NCBI GenBank assembly: GCA_938041335.1
Contig: CALIAF010000012.1
Span: 1-45,263 of the forward strand
Origin: an uncultured Ulvibacter sp.
GTDB taxonomy: Bacteria > Bacteroidota > Bacteroidia > Flavobacteriales > Flavobacteriaceae
DNA length: 45,263 nucleotides
Direction: 5' to 3'
This document shows positions 25,758 to 33,795 of the stretch, in pieces (positions within the stretch are counted from its first letter, which is position 1; each line of letters opens with the position of its first letter). The position numbers and the translations under genes were made by a program. The notes beneath the pieces are model-generated. The model worked only from the letters and a program-made list of their open reading frames with translations, did not search any database and was not told the origin of the DNA.

Positions 25758-27173
25758 ATGAAAAAGTTTACCCTATTTACCCTATCCCTTTTTACGTTTA
25801 GTCTGTGCTCAGCACAAATTATCGAATTCACATTGGCTGATCCGCAACCAGATTTAGTTGATGTCTATGCAGGTTCCTTTGCTAGTGGTGACATTGATGG
25901 AGATGGCGATCAAGATTTATTGATTGCTGGTCAAACCCCGTCAAAAGAGACGGCCCTTTACTTAAATGATGGTGCCGGTAACTTTACAGAAGTTACATCT
26001 ATACCTTTTCCAGAGGCTACAGATACTGTCACTATTTTTGAAGATTTAGATTTAGACGGTGATCTAGATTTGTTTTTTTCTGGTAATGGACCCGCCGATA
26101 TTCAAGAATTTGCACATATATATTTAAATGATGGTATGGGTGTGTTTTCACAGCTCACAAACCCATTTTTACCTCAGTTTTTAAGCAAAGGAGCAGCCAT
26201 TGAAGATGTAGATGATGATGGGGATAAAGACATTCTTGTCTCTGCCCTTGATAAGAACAATAATTTCGTTGCCGATGTGTATCTTAATGATGGGAACGCA
26301 AATTTTACACCACTAGGTAGTACTGGTATCACACCTGTTAAGTTTGCATCTATCGCATTTATAGATGTTGAAAATGATGGCGATTCTGATGTGATTATTT
26401 CAGGTACTCAAGAGAATGATGCCGCATTAACAAGGCTTTACCTCAATGATGGGTTAGGAAATTTTAGTCCAGAGACTAGCACAAACTTCGAACAGCTTGC
26501 TGCAGATGATGTAGATGTTGCAGATACCGATAATGATGGAGATTTAGATATACTGATGTCAGGTTCTGATAACGATTTTAATGTTCGTACCATTCTGTAT
26601 GTTAATGATGGTGATGGACAATTTACAGAACTGTCTACTGGTATGCAAGAGACTTTTGCAGGTGCAAATGCTATTGCAGATCTAGACGATGATGGCGATC
26701 AGGATATCGTTATTGTTGGCTCTCAAGATGGTGGAGTACCTAATATTTTTACCATCGTATATGAGAATGTAGGTAATAATGAATTTTTAGAAGCGGTGAC
26801 CGCTGGTGGTGAGTATATCGCGGCTTGTGTTGTAGATGATTTTAATGGCGATCAATTGCCGGATATTATTATACAGGGAATTGCAGATAGAACTAACGTA
26901 TTTTGGAACAGCTCTGATGTTTTAGGGATTTCAGATACGTCTCATCAACTCCTAAAGGTATACCCTAATCCTGCATCAAATAGGCTACTTATAAGTGCCT
27001 CAGATGTGATCCAGTCTGCCACTTTACATAATCTTCTTGGTCAAGAACTATTTGTTAAGACGGGCCCTAGTACTCAATTAGAACTAGATGTATCTGCACA
27101 GCCTTCAGGTACATATCTTTTAAAAATACAAACTCAAAACGGTACGGAAACTTTAAAGATCGTAAAGGAGTAA
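25758..27173 (+). CDS. Secreted seven-bladed FG-GAP/VCBS propeller with T9SS sorting domain
   Basis: A 471-residue exported protein. A signal peptide (LFTLSLFTFSLCSAQ) is followed by seven repeats with calcium-binding acidic loops: DIDGDGDQD, DLDLDGDLD, DVDDDGDKD, DVENDGDSD, DTDNDGDLD, DLDDDGDQD and DFNGDQLPD, so the fold is very probably a seven-bladed beta-propeller. The last 75 residues (VYPNPASNRLLI ... GTYLLKIQTQNGTETLKIVKE) are a type A C-terminal sorting domain for type IX secretion, so the protein ends at the cell surface or outside. Ligand unknown. It may be co-regulated with the TPR-HTH protein upstream. Confidence 0.92.
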   Translation: MKKFTLFTLSLFTFSLCSAQIIEFTLADPQPDLVDVYAGSFASGDIDGDGDQDLLIAGQTPSKETALYLNDGAGNFTEVTSIPFPEATDTVTIFEDLDLDGDLDLFFSGNGPADIQEFAHIYLNDGMGVFSQLTNPFLPQFLSKGAAIEDVDDDGDKDILVSALDKNNNFVADVYLNDGNANFTPLGSTGITPVKFASIAFIDVENDGDSDVIISGTQENDAALTRLYLNDGLGNFSPETSTNFEQLAADDVDVADTDNDGDLDILMSGSDNDFNVRTILYVNDGDGQFTELSTGMQETFAGANAIADLDDDGDQDIVIVGSQDGGVPNIFTIVYENVGNNEFLEAVTAGGEYIAACVVDDFNGDQLPDIIIQGIADRTNVFWNSSDVLGISDTSHQLLKVYPNPASNRLLISASDVIQSATLHNLLGQELFVKTGPSTQLELDVSAQPSGTYLLKIQTQNGTETLKIVKE

Positions 27174-27268
27174 AACCATCTTATTCGTGTTGCTTTAGCT
27201 TAGGCCAAAATATTATTACACCAAATTCCAGCGGGTAGACATTGCCCATTAATCGACTGTGAGAAAAC

Positions 27269-27316
27269 AAAATCAACCACTATTTCTTTTAAGAAATGGT
27301 GGTTGATTTTTACTTT
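27269..27316 (+). terminator. Very long perfect hairpin with T-tail
   Basis: The arm 27269-27288 (AAAATCAACCACTATTTCTT) pairs with 27291-27310 over 20 base pairs with a single G-U pair and only two loop bases, followed by TTTTTAC. It lies 95 bases after the propeller gene and is the likely terminator of it; the symmetric A and T flanks would also let it act on the other strand. Confidence 0.8.
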
Positions 27317-27363
27317 GTATCTTTAGGTTTTAGCACATCTAAATTAATGAAGAAATCAAACCA

Positions 27364-27702
27364 ATGTCAACACCTCTAGAAAACTACAATGCATTAGTCC
27401 AAGGCTTCCCAGAAGTAGAGCGTAAGGGTAAAACCACACCATACACTTCTATGAACGGACATATGTTTTCGTTTCTGTCTAAAGAGGGCGACATGGGACT
27501 GCGCCTTTCAAAAGAAGATTTGGCCACTTTCCTTACAGTAAATAATAGTGAAGTGATGATGCAACATGGACGTGTGATGAAAGAGTATGTTAGGATTCCA
27601 AATGCGTTATTAGAAAACACACAGGAGCTTTCTTTTTATCTAGAGAAAAGTCTGGGCTATGTTTCTTCTTTAAAACCTAAGCCGACTAAAAAGAAAACGT
27701 AA
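27364..27702 (+). CDS. TfoX/Sxy N-terminal domain-like protein
   Basis: A 112-residue protein resembling the N-terminal domain of TfoX/Sxy. Supporting signs are an early KTTPYTSMNGHMFSFL strand region, the LRLSKEDLATFL turn, and the closing GRVMKEYVRIPNALLENT ... LEKSLGYVSSLKPKP, which matches the family's GR-MKEYV-x-VP ... W/ExSLxYV pattern. It has no DNA-binding second domain. TfoX regulates competence in Proteobacteria, but the single-domain proteins in Bacteroidota have no assigned role, and no competence genes are nearby. A C-terminal lysine-rich tail (KPTKKKT) ends it. Confidence 0.78.
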   Translation: MSTPLENYNALVQGFPEVERKGKTTPYTSMNGHMFSFLSKEGDMGLRLSKEDLATFLTVNNSEVMMQHGRVMKEYVRIPNALLENTQELSFYLEKSLGYVSSLKPKPTKKKT

Positions 27703-27716
27703 AATAGTTTTAACAA

Positions 27717-27841
27717 TGTCAGATTGAGCGCAGTCGAAATCCATTAAAGAGACTAATCTTAAATGCTAGTAAGGATTTAATAAGAATCCTAATTTTTACC
27801 ACTTTGGTCACTAATGGTCTTCGACTGCGCTCAGACTGACA
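27717..27841. repeat. REP-like palindromic pair, copy C
   Basis: Left arm TGTCAGATTGAGCGCAGTCG (27717 onward) and right arm CTTCGACTGCGCTCAGACTG (27819 onward, ending TGACA at 27841) are inverted copies, differing at few bases, around an 79-base spacer. The core differs from copy A by carrying GCGCAGTCGAA in place of GCTTGTCGAA. It lies after the TfoX-like gene and before the nnr promoter. Confidence 0.85.
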
Positions 27842-27879
27842 ATAGGCTTTAATAAAACATTTTCATCAATCATTAATTG

Positions 27880-27912
27880 TTGTATTCCTCATCAATAATT
27901 TGAGTATTTTTG
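27880..27912 (+). promoter_or_regulatory. Promoter of the NAD(P)HX repair gene
   Basis: TTG at 27880-27882, a 22-base spacer, and a perfect -7 box TATTTTTG at 27905-27912. The ATG at 27934 follows after 21 bases. The frame is open from a TTG that overlaps the -7 box, which excludes that earlier start. Confidence 0.7.
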
Positions 27913-27933
27913 AAGTATATTTTACACCCCACT

Positions 27934-29472
27934 ATGAAGGTATTTTCTACAGAACAACTTTACGAAGCAAATAAAGTAACCGAAGCAAAACAAGAGGTTT
28001 CTTTTAATGATTTAATGGAACGCGCTGGCACTCAGATTTTTAATTGGTTTCATCAACGGTTGCAAGGAGCACCAGTGCCAGTGCACGTTTTTTGCGGTAT
28101 TGGTAATAATGGAGGAGACGGTCTTGTGGTCGCTCGATTGCTCGTTGAAAATGGGTATAACGTAAAAACATATATCGTTAATTACAGTGACAAACGCAGT
28201 AAAGATTTTTTAATCAACTATGATCGTATTAAGAATGTCACTAAAGATTGGCCCTTGTTGATGACCTGCGAAGATGATTTTCCAGCAATGACTCCAGATG
28301 ATATTGTGATTGATGGGATGTTTGGTATTGGTATTAACCGATCGCCAGAAGGATGGGTGAAAAAATTGATACAGTATATTAATGCACAGCCTTGTTTTAA
28401 GTTGGCAATAGATATGCCCAGCGGTATGTTTGCGGATGCACCTACAGAAGATTTAGAGACGGTTATTCAAGCCAATCATACGCTTACTTTTCAAGCGCCT
28501 AAGTTGGCTTTTTTCTTGCCGGCAACTGGAAAGTTTACTGGTTATTTTGATGTGTTAGATATTGGGATTGATAGAGAATTTTTAGCCACAAACCCGGGTA
28601 TTGCAACGGTCATTTCTAAACCCAATGCACAACGGATGTACAAGCAAAGAGCTAAGTTTTCTCACAAAGGAAGTTTTGGACATACATTAATAGTTGCAGG
28701 TTCTTATGGATCGATAGGTGCGGCTATATTAAGTACGAAAGGTGCTTTTAGAATTGGTGCAGGAAAAGTAACTGCCTTTATACCAGAATGTGGTTATACA
28801 GCGATGCAAACTGCTGTGCCAGAAGCAATGGTGATCACTAATGATGCGGATGATTTTATCACAGACATTACACACCATTTTGAACCTACTGCTATTGCGG
28901 TTGGTATGGGAATAGGAACCAAGAAGGCAACGGCTGATGCCTTATTAGCCTTATTTAAAAATACCAAGTCACCCATTGTCATTGACGCAGATGCGATTAA
29001 CTGTATTTCAGAAAATAAGGAGTTACTCAAACATATTCCTGAGAATGCCGTATTTACGCCTCATCTTGGGGAACTTGAAAAATTGGTTGGCAAATGGAAA
29101 AACGACTTCGATAAAATAGAGCGAGCTAAAAAATTTGCTAAAAAACACAAAGCCATTGTTGTGATTAAAGGCGCAAATACCTTGACGGTTTTTGAAGACC
29201 ATATTTATATTAACACTTCTGGAAACCCAGGAATGGCAACCGCAGGAAGCGGCGATGTATTAAGTGGCGCTATTGTGGGTTTATTATCTCAAGGCTATGA
29301 TCCATTAACAGCGGCTATGTTTGGTGTTTATCTTCACGGTAGTGCGGGTAACATAGTGTCTCACGCGATCAGTTATGAAGGTACTATGGCTGGCGATATT
29401 GCAGATGCCTTAGGGGAAGCTTTTATTGAATTGTTTAGGAAAGAAGAGCCTGTTGAGGAAGTTAAGGGTTAA
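27934..29472 (+). CDS. nnr: Bifunctional NAD(P)HX epimerase/dehydratase
   Basis: Repairs hydrated NAD(P)H: an N-terminal YjeF_N epimerase (about residues 1-220) converts R to S NAD(P)HX, and a C-terminal ADP-dependent dehydratase of the ribokinase fold restores NAD(P)H. Signatures are MERAGTQIFNW, HVFCGIGNNGGDGLVVARLL, the middle KRAKFSHKGSFGHTLIVAGS-like junction, PIVIDADAINCI, TPHLGELEKL and NPGMATAGSGDVLSGAIVG (dehydratase GSGD). The 512-residue length fits the fused bacterial form. The start at 27934 is set by the promoter box. It is a single gene with no neighbour in its pathway. Confidence 0.95.
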   Translation: MKVFSTEQLYEANKVTEAKQEVSFNDLMERAGTQIFNWFHQRLQGAPVPVHVFCGIGNNGGDGLVVARLLVENGYNVKTYIVNYSDKRSKDFLINYDRIKNVTKDWPLLMTCEDDFPAMTPDDIVIDGMFGIGINRSPEGWVKKLIQYINAQPCFKLAIDMPSGMFADAPTEDLETVIQANHTLTFQAPKLAFFLPATGKFTGYFDVLDIGIDREFLATNPGIATVISKPNAQRMYKQRAKFSHKGSFGHTLIVAGSYGSIGAAILSTKGAFRIGAGKVTAFIPECGYTAMQTAVPEAMVITNDADDFITDITHHFEPTAIAVGMGIGTKKATADALLALFKNTKSPIVIDADAINCISENKELLKHIPENAVFTPHLGELEKLVGKWKNDFDKIERAKKFAKKHKAIVVIKGANTLTVFEDHIYINTSGNPGMATAGSGDVLSGAIVGLLSQGYDPLTAAMFGVYLHGSAGNIVSHAISYEGTMAGDIADALGEAFIELFRKEEPVEEVKG

Positions 29473-29710
29473 AAGTTAATCGTAGATTATTATTATTCTT
29501 TGGGAAATATGGTTTGTCTTTTAATAGCCCTTAGTTTAGTAAGAGCTTAAGTTGATTTCTTTTCTATATAATTAGTATCACTCTGAACTTAGCTAAATAC
29601 GAATCTTTATTAAACCCAAAACTTCGATAGTCACTCTGGATTATATTGAGTGCAAGCTTTAAAATAGAGCTATATTCCTATTAACTTTTAACAGAGCTAC
29701 ATTTAACGTA
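29473..29710. other. Gene-free AT-rich gap
   Basis: Between the NAD(P)HX repair gene and the terminator of the TlpA gene on the opposite strand. I see no ORF, RNA or repeat that can be supported here; short CACTCTG-like words occur at 29580 and 29633 but do not match the palindrome family of this window. Confidence 0.6.
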
Positions 29711-29747
29711 AAAAAAAAGTCGCCCAGATTTGAAATCCAGGCGACTC
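29711..29747 (-). terminator. Terminator of the TlpA-like gene
   Basis: On the minus strand AGTCGCCTGGATTT pairs with AAATCTGGGCGACT across a CAA-type loop with a two-base internal mismatch, followed by nine T's, 25 bases after the stop codon. Confidence 0.85.
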
Positions 29748-29771
29748 TTAAATATTTAATATTTCCGAAGT

Positions 29772-30806
29772 TTACAATAACCCGTCAAGTGCAACTCTTA
29801 TTTTATCACTACTTGGTCTTGGTGCATTTGCATCTACAATTTTACCTTCTGCGTCAATTAGTATAAATCTTGGGATTCCATTTATTTTATAATCACGTAC
29901 AAACTGTGTTTGCCATCCTTTTGGGGCATAAATCTGGATTCCACCTAAGTCTTTATCTGCCACCATTTCTTTCCAGTCTGCTTTTGCTTGATCCCAAGAG
30001 CCACCGTGTGATCTATCATCATCAATAGACATACTCACAAAAGCAATGTTTTTACCTGCATAATCATGCTCTAGTTTTTTAAGACTAGGAATTTCTGCTT
30101 TACAAGGTCCGCACCAAGTAGCCCATACATCTACATAAACGTTTTTTCCTTTTAAATCTGACAGTGAAGTCGTGCCCCCTTTAAAGTTTTCGAAGTCATT
30201 AAAAGTAGGAGAGGCTTTACCTAATGGTAAATCTCTTTTTAACGCGAGCATCTCCCCATAGTATCCTTTCATAGATTTCATCATCCCATCTAGATCCTCT
30301 TTATTAATGCGAGTAAGCATCGTATCAATGTCTTTTTTGCTATCTATAAAAGCCATTGCTTCTTTTTTTAGCGTGGCTACTTTAGTTTCTAATCCTGTTT
30401 CATCAAGATCTGCCATATCATCATCCCCAAATAATTTTTCTTCAAAAAGTGATTTTTCTGCTAAGTAGTTGCTTTGTTCTGCGCCTAAGCCCTCATATTT
30501 GATAGACTCATCAAATTCTTCTGTGTTTATAGTCATGTCTAGTTCATATCCATTTCTTAAGAAAACAGGAGAACTCTCATTACTGTCAGAAAAATAATAA
30601 ATACCTGGTGCTACTTTAAGTGTGTCAGAAAAAGTTCCATCTGCATTTACAGGGATTGCTTTACTAAATCCGCGTTTAGCAATACGAATGGTGTCCGTTT
30701 TATTATTTGTTATCTTCCCAGAGAAGGTAACATAATCGTTCATTTTCTTTTCTTCAGTACAAGCTAAAATAGTTATTGCACAAAGAAGAATTAGTATTTT
30801 TTTCAT
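29772..30806 (-). CDS. TlpA-like thioredoxin-fold lipoprotein
   Basis: An exported thiol-disulfide protein of 344 residues from the ATG at 30806. The signal peptide KKILILLCAITILAC ends in a lipobox (ILAC), so it should be a lipoprotein. A beta-rich DUF4369-like region (residues 22-110) precedes a helical spacer and a C-terminal TlpA/AhpC domain with the redox motif WATWCGPCKAEIP. The cis-proline loop may be NGIPRFILID. Likely role: reductant of periplasmic thiols, for example in cytochrome maturation. The frame extends to 30848, but the ATG at 30806 starts the signal peptide and a promoter box sits just upstream. Confidence 0.92.
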   Translation of the reverse strand: MKKILILLCAITILACTEEKKMNDYVTFSGKITNNKTDTIRIAKRGFSKAIPVNADGTFSDTLKVAPGIYYFSDSNESSPVFLRNGYELDMTINTEEFDESIKYEGLGAEQSNYLAEKSLFEEKLFGDDDMADLDETGLETKVATLKKEAMAFIDSKKDIDTMLTRINKEDLDGMMKSMKGYYGEMLALKRDLPLGKASPTFNDFENFKGGTTSLSDLKGKNVYVDVWATWCGPCKAEIPSLKKLEHDYAGKNIAFVSMSIDDDRSHGGSWDQAKADWKEMVADKDLGGIQIYAPKGWQTQFVRDYKINGIPRFILIDAEGKIVDANAPRPSSDKIRVALDGLL

Positions 30807-30829
30807 GATAAAAGGTTTAAATTGTGTCA

Positions 30830-30858
30830 CAAAGTTAAAAGGAATCAAGACACTACAA
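30830..30858 (-). promoter_or_regulatory. Promoter of the TlpA-like gene
   Basis: TAACTTTG (30837-30830) is a perfect -7 box and TTG (30858-30856) lies 18 bases upstream. It overlaps the region in front of hutH, which has its own near-consensus TACTTTTA at 30888-30895 on the plus strand, so the two genes diverge from a roughly 100-base control region. Confidence 0.65.
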
Positions 30859-30914
30859 TAATTTTAGGAAAACCTTAACGAGTGTTGTACTTTTACAACA
30901 TACAGTATTCCCCT

Positions 30915-32423
30915 ATGAGAGACATTCATTATATCAGTACAGAGCTATTAGACCTTTCGGTTTTAAAGGATATTATCGAGAACAATAAAACGCTTGCCCT
31001 TTCTGAAGAGGCAGTTGCAAAAATTAATAAAGCACACACCTATTTACAGAATAAAATTAAAGATAGTGCCACGCCTATATATGGTATAAATACTGGTTTT
31101 GGTTCTTTATGTGATGTAGAGATTTCTGCAGAAAATCTATCTCAGTTGCAAGAAAATTTAGTGATGTCTCACGCTTGCGGAACCGGTGAAAAAGTACCTA
31201 AAAGCATCGTAAAGCTGATGCTTTTACTTAAAATTCAATCTTTAAGTTACGGGCATAGTGGAGTGCAATTGGTCACTGTAGAGCGCTTAGTAGATTTTTA
31301 TAATTACAATGTATTACCTGTAATATATAATCAAGGAAGCCTTGGAGCATCTGGTGACTTAGCGCCATTGGCACACTTAGCATTGCCACTTTTAGGTATG
31401 GGAGATGTATATGATGATGAGGAGATTGTTGCTTCGGAAATGGTCTTAAAAAAACACAATTGGCAACCTATTGTATTACAAGCTAAAGAAGGACTGGCGC
31501 TATTAAATGGTACTCAGTTTATGAGTGCTTATGGCGTTCATTGTTTATTAAAGGGATTCAAGCTTTCCTATTTAGCAGATTTAATTGGTGCATTATCCGT
31601 TGATGCATTTGATTGTAATATGAGCCCGTTTAACCCATTAGTGCATTTGGTGCGGCCACATCGTGGACAAGTAAAAACGGCAGAGAATATTTTAGAGATG
31701 TTAACAGATAGCGAAATAGGCGCCTCTACCAACAAAAAAGTACAAGACCCGTATTCTTTTAGGTGCATCCCTCAAGTACACGGAGCTTCAAAAGATACCT
31801 TGTATTTTGTGCATAAAACGGTGAAGACTGAGATTAATAGTGTGACAGATAACCCGAACATCTTTGTTGGAGAAGATTTAATTATTTCTGGCGGAAATTT
31901 TCACGGCCAACCCCTCGCACTAGCCTTTGATTTCTTAGGTATAGCAATGGCAGAATTGGGTAATATTTCAGAAAGAAGAACCTACCAGCTTGTGTCTGGA
32001 GAAAGAGAATTACCAGCATTCTTGGTAAGCAATCCAGGTTTAAATAGCGGATTTATGATCCCGCAATACACGGCAGCAAGTATTGTGAGCCAAAATAAAC
32101 AGTTGTGTACACCAGCTTCTGTAGACTCAATTGTTTCTTCTAACGGGCAAGAAGATCACGTAAGTATGGGAGCTAATGGCGCCACTAAGTTATTGCGTAT
32201 TGTAGATAATCTAGAAACTATTCTTGCTATTGAATTAATGAATGCCTCTCAGGCTATCGAGTTTAGAAGACCTCAAAAAACATCCCCGTTATTAGAATCT
32301 TTATTAGAGTCATATAGAAATACGGTTCCTTTTGTAGAAGAAGATAGACTGCTGGCAGAAGATATACATGCTTCTGTTGCATTTTTGCAGAGTTTTGCTG
32401 TAGATGCAGATTTAATGTTTTAA
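30915..32423 (+). CDS. hutH: Histidine ammonia-lyase
   Basis: Removes ammonia from histidine to give urocanate. The protein has 502 residues from the ATG at 30915, the usual size. The MIO prosthetic group forms from A145-S146-G147 in GSLGASGDLAPLAH. The residues at the substrate-selectivity site read SH (VMSHACGTGE), the pattern of histidine rather than tyrosine or phenylalanine lyases. The frame is open back to a GTG at 30882, but a -7 box at 30888-30895 lies inside that extension. hutU, hutI and hutG are not nearby; a T9SS cargo gene follows after 10 bases. Confidence 0.94.
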   Translation: MRDIHYISTELLDLSVLKDIIENNKTLALSEEAVAKINKAHTYLQNKIKDSATPIYGINTGFGSLCDVEISAENLSQLQENLVMSHACGTGEKVPKSIVKLMLLLKIQSLSYGHSGVQLVTVERLVDFYNYNVLPVIYNQGSLGASGDLAPLAHLALPLLGMGDVYDDEEIVASEMVLKKHNWQPIVLQAKEGLALLNGTQFMSAYGVHCLLKGFKLSYLADLIGALSVDAFDCNMSPFNPLVHLVRPHRGQVKTAENILEMLTDSEIGASTNKKVQDPYSFRCIPQVHGASKDTLYFVHKTVKTEINSVTDNPNIFVGEDLIISGGNFHGQPLALAFDFLGIAMAELGNISERRTYQLVSGERELPAFLVSNPGLNSGFMIPQYTAASIVSQNKQLCTPASVDSIVSSNGQEDHVSMGANGATKLLRIVDNLETILAIELMNASQAIEFRRPQKTSPLLESLLESYRNTVPFVEEDRLLAEDIHASVAFLQSFAVDADLMF

Positions 32424-32433
32424 TTTAACCCAT

Positions 32434-33315
32434 ATGAGAAAATTAACTTTATTATTTGTTTTAGCTTTTGCAAATTACTCAATTGCTCAAGATTACACCC
32501 CTATGCTTGCAGAGGTAAATGAATGGCATCTTACATATTGCTTTAATGGTAATTGCTCTGAAGATGTTTATTATACTGACGGTGAAATGGAAGTGCAAGG
32601 AAATGTGTACAAGGTTTTAGACGGATATCATTATATATCGAGAGAGTTTTTATTAAGAGAAGAAGTAGAAGATGGTAAAGTATACTTAGCTACTATTATA
32701 GGCGGTATATTTAGAGAATATTTACTCTATGATTTTTCACTAGAAGTAGGTGATGAGTTCGAAATGATAAACCCGCTTACTCCTTTTCCTGAGAATGGAG
32801 GTTTTTTTACACTGGTAGATGTACAGATGATTGAACTTGCAGATGGCGATCTATACAAGCACTATTATTTTTCACCATCACCAGGAAATACAGCTAGCAC
32901 TTGGAATGCAATTTGGGTAGAAGGCGTAGGTTCTCTATCATTACCAAACGCTCCAGGAGGGGATCCCATTGCAAATGGTGTAGGTCGTGTAAGTTGTGCG
33001 TTTAGAGATGGAACTGTTTTTTATACAGATTTTGACTTGGTAGAAGATTGTTCTCCAACGGTGCTTACTATTAAAGAACTAGAAAATAACATAGATATAT
33101 TCATCACTACTTCACAAGAAAGGCTTACTATAAAAAGTAGTCAGAGAATACAATCATATCAACTTATTGATGCTGCCGGTAAAGTACTTTTAGATACCAA
33201 TATTGACGGGCTAAACGAAACAAGTTTTGAAACGGCACAATTTAATGATGGGATTTATTTTTTACAAATCAAAGGAGAAGGGTTCTTTAACATAGAGAAA
33301 GTAATAATCTATTAA
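32434..33315 (+). CDS. Secreted protein with T9SS type A sorting domain
   Basis: A 293-residue exported protein with a signal peptide (LTLLFVLAFANYSIAQ) and a C-terminal sorting domain (residues about 220-293: ...QSYQLIDAAGKVLLD ... GIYFLQIKGEGFFNIEKVIIY). The middle is beta-rich with many tyrosines and acidic residues and no motif that I recognise. Cysteines at residues 30, 36 (CFNGNC) and 188 (VSCAF) and 207 may form disulfides. It starts 10 bases after hutH and so may be transcribed with it, but a functional connection is unlikely to be more than that. Closed by a strong terminator. Confidence 0.87.
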   Translation: MRKLTLLFVLAFANYSIAQDYTPMLAEVNEWHLTYCFNGNCSEDVYYTDGEMEVQGNVYKVLDGYHYISREFLLREEVEDGKVYLATIIGGIFREYLLYDFSLEVGDEFEMINPLTPFPENGGFFTLVDVQMIELADGDLYKHYYFSPSPGNTASTWNAIWVEGVGSLSLPNAPGGDPIANGVGRVSCAFRDGTVFYTDFDLVEDCSPTVLTIKELENNIDIFITTSQERLTIKSSQRIQSYQLIDAAGKVLLDTNIDGLNETSFETAQFNDGIYFLQIKGEGFFNIEKVIIY

Positions 33316-33353
33316 GATTAATTAGGACATCGAGAATAAAAATTAGTAGTAAA

Positions 33354-33390
33354 AAAAGCCACTTAATTTTTTGTTAAGTGGCTTTTGTCT
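33354..33390. terminator. Bidirectional terminator
   Basis: AAAAGCCACTTAA (33354-33366) pairs with TTAAGTGGCTTTT (33374-33386) over 13 base pairs, with A's before and T's after, between genes converging from both sides. Confidence 0.9.
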
Positions 33391-33402
33391 TTTAAATAAA
33401 AA

Positions 33403-33792
33403 TTAATTATCGGTAATCAATTCATGCTCTCCCTCGGGTTTTAGCGGAATTATTTCGACAAAGAAATAGATAATACTGCCGATACCTCCGGCTAAAACAA
33501 GGATTAAAATCCACATCAATCTATTATTTTCTGTAAACTTCTTGTTTTTAACCACATGTACTATATCATAAATCAGAATGCCAATTCCAGATAGTACAGC
33601 AACCATCATACATAAAAATACAATAGCAAAATTTCCTAATAACAAACTTGGGTCATCCATATTAGACCCTTCCATTTCGCCTACATGGGCAATGTTCCAA
33701 AACATAGAAAAGAAGAAGAAAAAGTATCCTAAAATACCTATGACCGGTAAAAAGGTAAAGAAGCCAATCCAGAATTTTTTAGTTTTTGACAT
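33403..33792 (-). CDS. Small PLDc_N-like membrane protein
   Basis: A 129-residue protein with three or four membrane segments (FWIGFFTFLPVIGILGYFFFFF, NFAIVFLCMMVAVLSGIGILIY, LMWILILVLAGGIGSIIYFFVEII). The last segment with its preceding N-R resembles the 'phospholipase D nuclease N-terminal' small membrane domain, which occurs alone in many Bacteroidota. Function unknown. It follows clpC three bases after its stop codon on the same strand, so it is almost certainly translated from the clpC transcript. Confidence 0.8.
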   Translation of the reverse strand: MSKTKKFWIGFFTFLPVIGILGYFFFFFSMFWNIAHVGEMEGSNMDDPSLLLGNFAIVFLCMMVAVLSGIGILIYDIVHVVKNKKFTENNRLMWILILVLAGGIGSIIYFFVEIIPLKPEGEHELITDN

Positions 33793-33795
33793 CGT

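Noticed and set aside
27910-27933. Earlier TTG start of the NAD(P)HX repair gene
   Set aside because: The TTG overlaps the -7 box, so the transcript would start after it.
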